A stretch of 64,000 nucleotides of DNA from Candidatus Saccharimonadota bacterium (GCA_017524405.1 JAFWSJ010000011.1:1-64000), one strand, 5' to 3'. Counted from the stretch's first letter, positions 51,465 through 60,249 are shown. The notes: generated by a model not told the origin, from the sequence alone. Made by a program: numbers and translations.

Positions 51465-51866
51465 ATGCCAGAGGCAGAAGCAAAAAAGAACAATCAAGGT
51501 TTGATTATCGGCATTATTGCCGGCGCAGTCGCAGTCATCGCTGCTGTAGTCGTAATTCTCATTATCATTCTTGGCGGCAGCCCATCTCTCGAAGGGAAAT
51601 GGCATATCGTCGGCGCCAAAGAAGGCAATATCGAGCTAGGCATGGATAAGCTAGCGGGCTTAGGCATGGAAGACTACGCACTCGAGTTTAAAGGCGACGG
51701 CAAAGCCGTCATGACCATACCGGTACAGGGCGAAATGAATGTCACTTATGATGCCGAGAAAAAGACCATCACCGACGCCGCAGGCAAATCGATGGACTAC
51801 AAGATCGAGGGTAAGCAGCTCTACGTCGGCGACGACGAAGAGATCTGGATGATCTTCGAGAAATAA
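51465..51866 (+). CDS. Membrane-anchored small protein with lipocalin-like domain (133 aa)
   Basis: A short cytoplasmic N-terminus leads into a membrane segment (about residues 12-37) and an extracytoplasmic domain. LEGKWHIVGAKEG, a central FKGDGKAVMTI and a final IWMIFEK fit the small lipocalin-like beta-barrel pattern (DUF5640/DUF4923-like). AAGGAG lies nine bases before the ATG. Its function is unknown and the domain call is tentative. Confidence 0.75.
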   Translation: MPEAEAKKNNQGLIIGIIAGAVAVIAAVVVILIIILGGSPSLEGKWHIVGAKEGNIELGMDKLAGLGMEDYALEFKGDGKAVMTIPVQGEMNVTYDAEKKTITDAAGKSMDYKIEGKQLYVGDDEEIWMIFEK

Positions 51867-51878
51867 ATCTGTTACTTC

Positions 51879-51909
51879 AAAAATATCCCCGATTCCGGGG
51901 ATATTTTTA
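51879..51909. terminator. Bidirectional terminator
   Basis: AAAAATATCCCC, loop GATTCC, GGGGATATTTTT, between convergent genes. Confidence 0.9.
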
Positions 51910-53001
51910 TTTGTCGTAAACCGATTCGAGAATCTTCACGGTTTCTTTGATATCAAACGCCTTCATGCCGGGCTGTTTCACGGCCATATTGCGATTTTCG
52001 GCACGCTCAATCGACTTCAGCCAGTCGCCATTTAGCGGGATGAATTCCGTCGAATCAAGAATCTTCACTTCCTGCGGGACCTTGTCGCTAAATAGACACT
52101 TCATTCCGCAAGCCTGCGCCTCAACGCCGACATTCGGGATACCCTCGAACAGGGAAGGCATCACAAAAACATCCGCCATCATGAAGTAGCGCTCGACTTT
52201 GTCTTGCGACGGGAGCAGAGTAACGTTATCGCCCAATCGCTCACTCGCAATCTTTTCCTCCAGCTCTTCCTTCAGCGAGCCATCACCAATAATCAGGAGA
52301 TGTGCATTCTTATGCTTCCTCGAATAATCGCCAAAGATATCGATGAGCTTCTCGTGGTTTTTCACCTTCTCATAGCGCCCAACGTTCAAGAGAATCATAT
52401 CGTCCTCGTTAAAACCGCACTGCTCGCGCATCTTGTGGCGCGTATTCGCATTGAAGCGGAAACGGTCGAGATCGATGCCGTTGTGAATAACCGTAAACCT
52501 TTGCTTTGCACCAAATAGAAACTTCCCGGCATCCTCGCCGCAAGCGACGCGATCCGTCGCGACGCGGTTTAGCTTCTTGCGGAGCATGCCGCTCACTACC
52601 TGCATCGGCTTCGAATTAATCTTCATATTGTTCGTACTGTGAGAGTGCGCGATGCGCTTCTTTGCACCACCTTTCTTCGCGCCAGTCAGCACCAATGCCG
52701 ACATAAAATCGATGTGGCTATGGACGGTCTCGTATCCGTTATCTTTCACGAGTTTCGCGATGTCATTCTCAAATTTCAGCGGGTTCTTAAAGCGATTATC
52801 CGCCACGTGATATAATTTCACGCCCATTTCTTTTAGCTCGTCCTCGAAGTCAAACTTCTCGCCATTTTTCGGCTGCATGAAAGTCGCGATGCCAAACTCG
52901 TACTTACTGCGATCAATAAAGCGCAATGCGTTCATTAAAAATGCCTCGGCACCGCCATGGTCTAAGCCGCCAAGAACATGCAAAATCTTCTGCTTTTTCA
53001 T
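51907..53001 (-). CDS. Glycosyltransferase, GT4 family
   Basis: The 364-aa GT-B enzyme has an N-terminal GGLDHGGAEAFLMN donor/acceptor loop and a C-terminal EGIPNVGVEAQACG with the family's E-x7-E-type signature. It should transfer a sugar from a nucleotide donor to a cell-surface glycan or lipid. It overlaps the upstream glycosyltransferase by four bases (52998-53001), so the two act in one pathway. Confidence 0.92.
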   Translation of the reverse strand: MKKQKILHVLGGLDHGGAEAFLMNALRFIDRSKYEFGIATFMQPKNGEKFDFEDELKEMGVKLYHVADNRFKNPLKFENDIAKLVKDNGYETVHSHIDFMSALVLTGAKKGGAKKRIAHSHSTNNMKINSKPMQVVSGMLRKKLNRVATDRVACGEDAGKFLFGAKQRFTVIHNGIDLDRFRFNANTRHKMREQCGFNEDDMILLNVGRYEKVKNHEKLIDIFGDYSRKHKNAHLLIIGDGSLKEELEEKIASERLGDNVTLLPSQDKVERYFMMADVFVMPSLFEGIPNVGVEAQACGMKCLFSDKVPQEVKILDSTEFIPLNGDWLKSIERAENRNMAVKQPGMKAFDIKETVKILESVYDK

Positions 53002-54131
53002 CCTAAAATCTCCTCATAAATCGCCTTCATTTCGCTTAGGGAATTGCTAAGCGTATAGCGTTTCGGGAACGCCAATTTATATTCTTCCGGATAGCGAATT
53101 GCCTCACGTAATTTTTTCGTCAAAGCAGCCGTGTCGGTCGCTGAAACAAGATACTTTTTATTACCGTCCACAATATCGCGATGGCCGCGGTTGTCCGTCA
53201 CAATAATCGGCAAACCGCAATAAAGCGCCTCAAGCACGCCAAGCCCCAAACCCTCGCGAATGCTGAGGGAAGTGTAGAGATTACAGCTCTGGACCAGCGC
53301 CGCATATTCATCGCGAATATAGCCAGGGAAGAGACATTGTTTGCTTACGCCAAGATTCTCCGCAAGCTCTTTTACTTCGTCAAGACATGGCCCTTCGCCG
53401 AGGAAAAGTAATTTCAGCTTTGAGTTTTCTTTCAAAATTGGCGCCGCTGCCTCGACGAGCATGTGCTGATTCTTGTTCTTTGTAAACTCCGCCAGATAGC
53501 AAATCACGAAATCGTCTGCGCCGAGTCCATACTTCGCACGCGCCTCAGCCTGTTCTTTTTTCGTCGTCTTCGCAAAGCGCGCCGTATCGACGCCCACCCC
53601 ATCAATCATCTCGACCGGGCACTCAAAATCCTTCTTCGCCCGCTTATAATCTTCACGATTAATCGTAATAAGAAGATCCGTAAACTTCGCCGCTTGGCGC
53701 TCTGCGCGATAATAAATCAGCCAGTTTTTCTTTGGCGCGCCATCATAGAAATGAAAACCGTGGCAGGTATAAATCACCTTCGTGCCATGCTTTCTCGCTT
53801 TTTTGGCCGCCCAACGCGTCACAATCGAGCCGACCGGCGTATGAGTATGAATTGCGTCGTAATGATTCTCGTTAATCAGCTTCTTGAGCTGTCGATAAGC
53901 CTTAATATGTTTACCGAAGCTTAGTGGGCTACGCGCAAAATCAATCTTATAGACATAATCTGCATCTTTTACCGGCTCTTCATTTGCCGAGGCATAGTCA
54001 ACCTGCCAGCCACCGATATTCAGCTCTTTGTATGGCTCCTCGAGCGTGCCACGAAGCATGCGCATCAATGGGCGATTAAACTTACTAAAGTTCGCCGTGT
54101 GGGACGTAAATAGAATCTTGCGTTTTGCCAT
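52998..54131 (-). CDS. Glycosyltransferase, GT4 family
   Basis: The 377-aa GT-B enzyme has HTHTPVGSIVTRWAAK in the N-terminal domain and the C-terminal signature REGLGLGVLEALYCGLPII with two Glu. It is probably involved in exopolysaccharide or surface glycan assembly. It leads the two-gene operon. TATAAT at 54145-54140 on the minus strand ends eight bases before the ATG, so the mRNA is probably leaderless and is divergent from the VirD4-like gene. Confidence 0.92.
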   Translation of the reverse strand: MAKRKILFTSHTANFSKFNRPLMRMLRGTLEEPYKELNIGGWQVDYASANEEPVKDADYVYKIDFARSPLSFGKHIKAYRQLKKLINENHYDAIHTHTPVGSIVTRWAAKKARKHGTKVIYTCHGFHFYDGAPKKNWLIYYRAERQAAKFTDLLITINREDYKRAKKDFECPVEMIDGVGVDTARFAKTTKKEQAEARAKYGLGADDFVICYLAEFTKNKNQHMLVEAAAPILKENSKLKLLFLGEGPCLDEVKELAENLGVSKQCLFPGYIRDEYAALVQSCNLYTSLSIREGLGLGVLEALYCGLPIIVTDNRGHRDIVDGNKKYLVSATDTAALTKKLREAIRYPEEYKLAFPKRYTLSNSLSEMKAIYEEILG

Positions 54132-54204
54132 TACCTTAAATTATACCGCATTTCTCGTCAGAGAATTAGTAGCGATAATGACGCGTTTATGCTAAAATAA
54201 AGCT

Positions 54205-56940
54205 ATGGGACACGTAATCCATTTTTTTGCTACGCCGATCGTTTGGATTTCCATCGTTGCTATTCTTGCAATCTTAACTATCCGCAACTATAGAAAGATT
54301 AATCGTCTCAAAGTCCTCAACGTGGATTCCGTGCTTTTAATGCTTGAAATTCCGAAAGACAACGATAAAAAGGAGCTCAGCGCCGAACAGCTGTTCGCTT
54401 CGCTTCATGGTATTCTTCGCGATAAGAACGAACTGAAGCACTCCGGCGGCATCCAGGAGCATCTCTCTTTTGAAATCGCCTCGACTGGTAACCAAATCCG
54501 CTTCTTCGTCTGGGTTCCAAAGGTTCTCCAGAGCTTCGTCGAGGGCCAGATTTATTCTCAGTATCCTAGCGTCCAGATTTATCGTATGAAGGAAGATTAC
54601 GTCGACCGCCGTACGCAATATCCAGTCACTTATAGTTCAGAAATCTCTCTTATTTATGACGACGCTTTGCCGATTAAGACTTTCGAATCATTCGAGGTCG
54701 ACCCGCTCGCCGGTATCACCGGTACGCTTGCAAAGCTAAACCCGGACGGCGGCGAAGAGCTTTGGATTCAAATTCTTACTCGCCCAATTGCTGACGACTG
54801 GCATACGAAGACCGATCGTTGGATCCAGAAAGTCAAAGCCGGGAAGGGCATTAGCTTTGGCAATATTGATTTTGCTTGGTTCGCCCAGCTTATTGCGGCG
54901 CTTTGGAAACCACCAGAGGGCGGCACGAAGTCTGAGACCACTGTCGAGCTTAGCGAACGCGCCAAGACACAAATCGCCAAGGCCGAAGAGAAAGCCACGA
55001 AGCTTGGCTACGAAGTAAAGATTCGCCTCGCCTACGTCGGCCAAGACCAGGTCAACGCAAAACTTAATATGCAAGGCCTCGTCGGTACTTTCAAGCAGTT
55101 CAACTCGACTAACCTCAATGGCTTCAAGATGATTGGCGGCACTTTCGACAAGAATGCGCTCGACGCTTATAAGACTCGCCAGTTCACTAATCATGGCTTC
55201 ATTTTGAATATTTCCGAGCTCGCTAGCGTTTACCACCTTCCGCACATGAACGTGGAGACGCCAAACATCGTCTGGGCCTCCAGCAAGACTGCCGAGCCAC
55301 CAGCCAAGCTTCCAATGCTCACTGGCAACTCGAGCTACGATGAGAATCTTTCCGCCTTCGGTCTCACGGACTTCCGCGGCATCAAACACCAGTTCGGTAT
55401 GTACCGCAAAGACCGTAGTCGCCACGTATATATCATTGGTCAGACTGGCTCCGGTAAGTCTGGTCTTTTGACGCTCTTCGCGCTCAGCGATATCTACCAT
55501 AATCAAGGTTATTGTATTATCGATCCGCACGGCGACCTTGCGATGGATAACCTTAAGTTCATCCCAGAGAACCGCATTAAGGACGTCGTCTACTTCAACC
55601 CAGCCGACACTCAGTATCCAATGGCCTTCAATCCGCTCGAAGTCTACGACCCAGCCCGCAAGCCAAATATTTCTTCCGAAGTTATCGGCGTCTTAAAGCG
55701 CATGTTCGGCGACTCTTGGGGTCCACGCCTTGAGCATATTTTGCGCTACACTCTACTCGCACTCCTCGACCGCCCGCAGACTACTCTGCTCGATATCTCC
55801 CGCATGCTTACGGACAAAGAATTCCGCAAAGAAACTCTCGATTATTGCACCGACGTTACGGTTCTCGAATTCTGGAAGAAGGAATTCGGTAGCTGGGGCG
55901 ACAAGCAGGTTGCAGAGTCAATTGCACCAGTCCTAAACAAGGTGGGCGCTTTCACGGCCAACCCAATCATTCGTAATATCATCGGCCAGCCAAAGTCTAG
56001 CTTCGACGTACGCAAAATCATGGATGAAGGAAAAATCCTCATCGTGAACCTTTCTAAGGGCCTCATTGGCGAGGACAACGCCGCCTTACTCGGTTCGTTC
56101 TTGGTAACCAAAGTTCAGCTCGCTGCTATGAGCCGTAGCGACATTCCAAACATCGAAGATCGCCGCCCATTCTATCTCTATGTCGACGAGTTCCAGAACT
56201 TCGCGACCGAATCCTTCGCTGTCATTCTTTCCGAGGCGCGCAAATACGGCCTCAACCTTACGGTCGCTAACCAGTACACTAGCCAGATGACCGACGCAGT
56301 CCGCGACGCCGTCTTCGGTAACGTCGGTACGACTATCAGCTTCCGCGTTTCCGCCGACGATGCGCCAATCCTATCAAAGCAATTTGAGCCAATCTTCGAA
56401 GCGCAGGATCTCCTCAATCTTAACAACCGCCACTTTGTCGTCTCGATGATTATCAATGGCGAAAAGACTCCTGCATTCTCGGCAACGACACTCAGCATTC
56501 CGAAGGCGCCAAACGATCTCACGCCAGAGATTATCAAGTATTCACGCATGAACTACGCTCGCAGCCGCTCGATTGTCGAGGAGGAAATCCGCGAAAATAT
56601 CGAGGCCGCCGAGAAATGGAAGAAGAATCTTTCCGACTCCGGTCGCGAAGCTGGCGAACGCGGTTCGCAGATGCAGGCCGCTGCCGCCAAGAAAGAAAAG
56701 CCTGTCTTTGAGTTTACGCCACAAGCTGAATTCCGCAAGCAAAAAATCTCCCCAAGCAAAGCCGAGGGGAAAGAAATGGGTCCAAGTCTAAAAGACCTCG
56801 GTCGCATTGTCGCCGAACAACGCAAAGAGCAGAAAGCCAAATCCACAGAGCAAAAACCGCAGATCCAGAAAAAAGGCCGCGACATCAGCTACCACAAACA
56901 TACCGAGGCCGAGAAGCGTCACAATCAACCTATTAAATAA
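54205..56940 (+). CDS. VirD4/TraD-like type IV secretion coupling ATPase
   Basis: The 911-aa protein has an N-terminal membrane segment (residues 8-27) and a region of about 370 residues typical of CPR homologues. Next come Walker A IGQTGSGKSG (about 410-419), IIDPHGDLAMD, Walker B FYLYVDEFQNFATESF, and motif III around TVANQYTSQM. The C-terminal 150 residues are charged and Lys/Glu/Gln-rich. It probably moves DNA or protein through a type IV-like apparatus. TGCTAAAAT (54190-54198) lies six bases before the ATG. Its stop lies in the arm of a palindromic element. Confidence 0.9.
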   Translation: MGHVIHFFATPIVWISIVAILAILTIRNYRKINRLKVLNVDSVLLMLEIPKDNDKKELSAEQLFASLHGILRDKNELKHSGGIQEHLSFEIASTGNQIRFFVWVPKVLQSFVEGQIYSQYPSVQIYRMKEDYVDRRTQYPVTYSSEISLIYDDALPIKTFESFEVDPLAGITGTLAKLNPDGGEELWIQILTRPIADDWHTKTDRWIQKVKAGKGISFGNIDFAWFAQLIAALWKPPEGGTKSETTVELSERAKTQIAKAEEKATKLGYEVKIRLAYVGQDQVNAKLNMQGLVGTFKQFNSTNLNGFKMIGGTFDKNALDAYKTRQFTNHGFILNISELASVYHLPHMNVETPNIVWASSKTAEPPAKLPMLTGNSSYDENLSAFGLTDFRGIKHQFGMYRKDRSRHVYIIGQTGSGKSGLLTLFALSDIYHNQGYCIIDPHGDLAMDNLKFIPENRIKDVVYFNPADTQYPMAFNPLEVYDPARKPNISSEVIGVLKRMFGDSWGPRLEHILRYTLLALLDRPQTTLLDISRMLTDKEFRKETLDYCTDVTVLEFWKKEFGSWGDKQVAESIAPVLNKVGAFTANPIIRNIIGQPKSSFDVRKIMDEGKILIVNLSKGLIGEDNAALLGSFLVTKVQLAAMSRSDIPNIEDRRPFYLYVDEFQNFATESFAVILSEARKYGLNLTVANQYTSQMTDAVRDAVFGNVGTTISFRVSADDAPILSKQFEPIFEAQDLLNLNNRHFVVSMIINGEKTPAFSATTLSIPKAPNDLTPEIIKYSRMNYARSRSIVEEEIRENIEAAEKWKKNLSDSGREAGERGSQMQAAAAKKEKPVFEFTPQAEFRKQKISPSKAEGKEMGPSLKDLGRIVAEQRKEQKAKSTEQKPQIQKKGRDISYHKHTEAEKRHNQPIK

Positions 56941-57051
56941 TTATCTCTTTTCAAGAAAGCTTGCGCAGGCTACGGCCGAGCACGAGTCGCGGCCGCCCGT
57001 AGCGACGGGCCGGCCAGACGACGGTCTTTCGAGTAAAAGAGATAATTATTT
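56935..57051. repeat. Structured palindromic element, copy 2
   Basis: The outer arms AAATAATTATCTCTTTT (56935-56951) and their exact complement (57035-57051) differ in sequence from copy 1. The next stem is GAAAG/CTTTC, and the core repeats the GGCCG/CGGCC and GCCCGT/ACGGGC hairpins of copy 1 with only a few substitutions. The left arm contains the stop codon of the VirD4-like gene. The right arm runs into a T tract, so this copy can also act as a terminator. Confidence 0.78.
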
Positions 57052-57117
57052 TTATATGTTGTTTTTGACGACTTCGGCAAGTTCAGGGTTTTCTGCCTGA
57101 AGGTATGGCTTGCGCCA

Positions 57118-58161
57118 TTATTGTCCTTTCTTCGTCATTTCTTCGATTTCTTTCATTGCGCCCTTGCTATTATAGACGTTGAACGCAATTGCACCGGCGA
57201 TCATTGGCAGATAATACGTAATACCGCGCCAGAGCAGCACAAAGACGCTCAGAGCCGAACCATCGACGAAGTTGCCAAAGAAGCCCATGAAGCCCGCTTC
57301 CATGCCGCCAGAAGCGCCAGGAATCGGCACATAGCAGCCCATCACGAAGACATAGGAGCTCGCCGCAAAGACGTTGATGACGTTGAGGTTATCCGCGCAG
57401 CCAATCGCGAGCGCGATAAAGATTGGGAGCAAATAATATACCGTCAGGGCTACCAGCTGATACGCCACGCCCCGCGCAAAGACCTTCTTGTTACGAAGAA
57501 GCGCCTGTCCATTGTCATAATAATTCTGGCATGCGCTATTCCACTTCTCGATCTTTGCTTTCTTGTTTTTAACGAGGCCAAACTTCGCCAAAAAATTGAT
57601 TACACCGCCGACGACGGCTTTATTGAAATTCTTCGAAAAGCTAATAAACAGCAGTATGAGCAGAATCACGAGATTAATCACGAACCCCGCGACCATCATC
57701 TGCTGGAGTACCGGCACGTACTGGAAGAAATGGAAAATCGCGTCAAAAATCACGCTAAGAATCGCTAGGAACATGAGGGCGATCTGGAACATCATATAGG
57801 CCTGCACCTCTATATTCGCCCCCGTTGAAACCGGCACACCCTTCTTCTTTAGCTCATAAATCTGCATCGGCTGACCGCCGGTCGAAAGTGGCGTGATTCC
57901 GCAGAAGAACTTATTGATAAGGCCAAGATACAGAGCAAATTTAAAGGTAATGTCCTTCTTATAGATCTTGATAATTCCATAAGTCGACAGGGTATCGAAG
58001 ACCATATAAACGCAGAAACAGAGAAGGGCAACTAAAATCCACCCAATATTCGAAGCAAACAGCGTCTCCACTACCTGGTTGAAGTTATCTTTTAGTACGA
58101 ACCACAAAAAGCCGACTGTAATCGCAAGAATAACCAAGATATTGAGCCACTTATGCTTCAT
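57118..58161 (-). CDS. Lysylphosphatidylglycerol synthase TM-region family protein (YbhN-like)
   Basis: The 347-aa protein has seven or eight membrane segments and the family sequences GINKFFCGITPLSTGGQPMQIY-like and VPIPGASGGMEAGF. Members are flippase-type integral membrane proteins, and only the membrane domain is present, not the synthase domain. The TAA stop (57120-57118) is followed in frame by 21 sense codons of protein-like sequence before the next stop. It probably shares an operon with the upstream acyltransferase (13-base gap). Confidence 0.9.
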   Translation of the reverse strand: MKHKWLNILVILAITVGFLWFVLKDNFNQVVETLFASNIGWILVALLCFCVYMVFDTLSTYGIIKIYKKDITFKFALYLGLINKFFCGITPLSTGGQPMQIYELKKKGVPVSTGANIEVQAYMMFQIALMFLAILSVIFDAIFHFFQYVPVLQQMMVAGFVINLVILLILLFISFSKNFNKAVVGGVINFLAKFGLVKNKKAKIEKWNSACQNYYDNGQALLRNKKVFARGVAYQLVALTVYYLLPIFIALAIGCADNLNVINVFAASSYVFVMGCYVPIPGASGGMEAGFMGFFGNFVDGSALSVFVLLWRGITYYLPMIAGAIAFNVYNSKGAMKEIEEMTKKGQ

Positions 58162-58174
58162 GAATTCTCTACTA

Positions 58175-59314
58175 TTATACCACCTTGTTTAGAAGCGGAA
58201 TCTTGCTAAATAGCCAAGAAACCAGCAAGCTAAAGCCATAAATCATCAACACGGATCCGGGAATAATCACGAACATACTCGGCATGTTGTATGGCGGCAT
58301 CTCGAAGAATCTGCTAAATAGTAAGATGGGCAGGGCATGAATGACATAAATACCCAAGCTGTGCTTTGCCATAAATGAGACCGTGCGTCCGACTTTTTTC
58401 CGATTGCCAATGACTTCCCTTACCCACACGAAAGCCGCGGAAGCGAAGAGGAAAATACCAAGATCACCTAGACCGTCGTTCTCTAGCGCGAAGTCCGTTC
58501 CTAACGCTCTTGAACGCCCAACAGTAAACACTATTGTCATGATAAGCCCTGCTATGCCTAGCCCATATATGAGCCACTTCCACTTCTTCGAGAACTTCTC
58601 CGTCGCAAGGACATACCCGATAATAAAGTAGGCTATGAAGCCGAGATCCATAAAGCCGGCAATGTTCACAATTGACGCGTCAACTGTCGTCCGTAGCGAC
58701 CCTAGCAGCCCATTCCCGCCGCGCACGGCGACCACAGTCTCAAATAACACCGTCAACGTATGCATCGATACGATAAACATGATTAGTCCCGCAGCATAGC
58801 GCGCCAGGCTACGCTTCTCGGTTATCTTTCTGAGTAGTGGCACAAGCAAATATGCCGCGATTAACATCTTGAAGTACCACAGATGCCAATAACCAACTAG
58901 CGACTCGCGCACATAGATTACCAAGCGATCATGTGGCGTGCCGGACTCTGCAGCTGCTACGGCTGCCGCATATATCAGAGACCATACCAGATAGATAAAG
59001 ACCACCCTCGGTATTGTCTTCGTGAAGTGTTTCTTCATATCAAACGGCCTGCGTGGATCCAAGAATAACGCACCGGATATCATACAGAATATCGGCACTG
59101 CAATTCTACTAATGCGTATCAATACAGCCAGCCAAAAGAAATCTGAAGTACAGGGGTCAGGGAAGGGGTCAGAGTAATTTTGGACTCTGGAAATGACATG
59201 GATAGTAATGACTAGGATCGGCGCAAAGGCTCGCAAATAATCCAAAAATATAATCCGCTGCTTTTTGCCGGATTTTCGCCCACCGCCAGACCGTTTTAGC
59301 GTCTTGGCGCTCAT
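58175..59314 (-). CDS. Acyltransferase family 3 membrane protein (OatA-like)
   Basis: The 379-aa protein has about ten membrane segments, an N-terminal IIFLDYLRAFAPILVITIHV with the key His, and SFMAKHSLGIYVIH near the end, as in acyltransferase 3 enzymes that O-acetylate surface polysaccharides. The start at 59314 has GGAGGTAAAC directly upstream; an ATG four codons earlier overlaps that site. A repeat-rich leader precedes it. Confidence 0.88.
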   Translation of the reverse strand: MSAKTLKRSGGGRKSGKKQRIIFLDYLRAFAPILVITIHVISRVQNYSDPFPDPCTSDFFWLAVLIRISRIAVPIFCMISGALFLDPRRPFDMKKHFTKTIPRVVFIYLVWSLIYAAAVAAAESGTPHDRLVIYVRESLVGYWHLWYFKMLIAAYLLVPLLRKITEKRSLARYAAGLIMFIVSMHTLTVLFETVVAVRGGNGLLGSLRTTVDASIVNIAGFMDLGFIAYFIIGYVLATEKFSKKWKWLIYGLGIAGLIMTIVFTVGRSRALGTDFALENDGLGDLGIFLFASAAFVWVREVIGNRKKVGRTVSFMAKHSLGIYVIHALPILLFSRFFEMPPYNMPSMFVIIPGSVLMIYGFSLLVSWLFSKIPLLNKVV

Positions 59315-59394
59315 GTTTACCTCCAAAAATTATTTTAATTTTAACATAAAAGTTTTTTAGACGTAAGCTCTTTTGGCTAAATAGGGAATCAATA

Positions 59395-59548
59395 GGGAAG
59401 TTCTCCCCTGTTCCACCCCTGTTAAATTTGGTCCGATACCCTGTCTTATATCTGTTAATACCCTGTTCCACCCCTGTTAAATAGGCCAAAGCGCTGCACT
59501 TTACCCCTATTCTACCCCTGTTAGCGCCCATTAGCGACCCCTGTTAGG
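59395..59548. repeat. Cluster of CCCCTGTT/AACAGGGG repeats
   Basis: Two copies of CCTGTTCCACCCCTGTTAAAT (about 59408 and 59462) and at least four further CCCTGT/CCCCTGTTA units occur within 150 bases upstream of the acyltransferase gene. The same AACAGGGGTGG core recurs in the leaders at 38464 and 59996. Confidence 0.65.
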
Positions 59549-59759
59549 AGCAAAATGAGGCCACGAGAGGCTGTATAAGGCCCGTGTGAGGGAGAGACAT
59601 ATATGGAACCAAGAATATAAGCAGAAGCGGGAAGGAGCGCGAAATAAAGGGCATACACGACGAAATGTCGGCCGGGCGGCGAAAACTAAGCATAAACGAG
59701 ACGAGCGTATAGTCGTCTTTTGCCTTAATATCCAATGTCGCACAATGCATATTTTACGA
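59549..59759. other. Stretch without a supported gene
   Basis: Short overlapping reading frames exist on both strands, but none has a ribosome site or protein-like composition. An inverted repeat ATAGTCGT/ACGACTAT (about 59707 and 59755) lies just after the stop of the 44-aa gene. Nothing else is seen. Confidence 0.5.
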
Positions 59760-59894
59760 CTATATATAGGCATAAGTCGGGTTGCATCCACAATCAGCCC
59801 TTCCAGCACAGCAGAACTGGCCTGCCAGTAAATGGCCTTCTAATTTGCGTTCATTTCTATCCGTTACAGCTGCCGGACGATCGTTACTATACAT
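59760..59894 (-). CDS. Putative Cys-rich small peptide (44 aa)
   Basis: The ATG at 59894 has GGGGGAG six bases upstream. The product has a charged N-terminal half (MYSNDRPAAVTDRNERKLEG) and a Cys-rich C-terminal half (FCCAGRADCGCNP). Four Cys in 18 residues and the leader-like first half suggest a secreted, modified or metal-binding peptide, but no processing partner is seen nearby. The ribosome site is buried in a nine-base-pair hairpin. Confidence 0.4.
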   Translation of the reverse strand: MYSNDRPAAVTDRNERKLEGHLLAGQFCCAGRADCGCNPTYAYI

Positions 59895-59900
59895 AAAGGT

Positions 59901-59927
59901 CTCCCCCGGAAAAATCAGCCGGGGGAG
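59901..59927 (-). promoter_or_regulatory. Ribosome-site-sequestering hairpin
   Basis: On the minus strand CTCCCCCGG pairs perfectly with CCGGGGGAG around a nine-base loop. The 3' arm contains the Shine-Dalgarno of the 44-aa gene and is not followed by a T tract, so it is not a terminator. Confidence 0.55.
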
Positions 59928-60016
59928 TAGCCGGAAGCGCTCAGAAGTGCTGGCTCTAGGTGGTATTTTTGACAATATTTGACGCCAAAATACGCGCCAC
60001 CCCTGTAAATTTACAT

Positions 60017-60047
60017 ATTACAACATAATTCCGCGCAGTCTTGTCAA
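60017..60047 (-). promoter_or_regulatory. Possible promoter of the 44-aa gene
   Basis: TTGACA at 60047-60042, an 18-19-base spacer, TTGTAA/TGTAAT at about 60023-60017. The predicted leader is about 115 bases. Confidence 0.45.
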
Positions 60048-60249
60048 TAGCCACCCCTTGTGAAAACCTAGACTTTTCCACAGTTTTCACGGACCGCCCA
60101 AAAAATTCCCTGACTGCCCTGCCCATTTGACTTTTTCATAATTTCATTTCAAAATATGGGTTTTCTGCTCCACTTCTCTTTTTGACCCCACTCGCGTTTT
60201 TAGAACAAAAACCGAACATTAGGGCAGTTGGGCAGAAGTGCTCTGCTCG
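60048..60249. other. Non-coding stretch downstream of the FtsQ-like gene
   Basis: It holds an inverted repeat GTGAAAAC/GTTTTCAC (about 60059-60089) around TTTTCCACA, a DnaA-box-like 9-mer, and a weak hairpin next to the stop at 60250. No gene is seen. Confidence 0.4.

Noticed and set aside
59531-59831. Overlapping frames of 60-90 codons on both strands in the 59.5-59.8 kb gap
   Set aside because: No ribosome sites, low-quality composition, and they overlap each other.
60058-60090. DnaA-box-like TTTTCCACA within an inverted repeat, possible origin
   Set aside because: Only one convincing box; no dnaA, dnaN or AT-rich unwinding region nearby.
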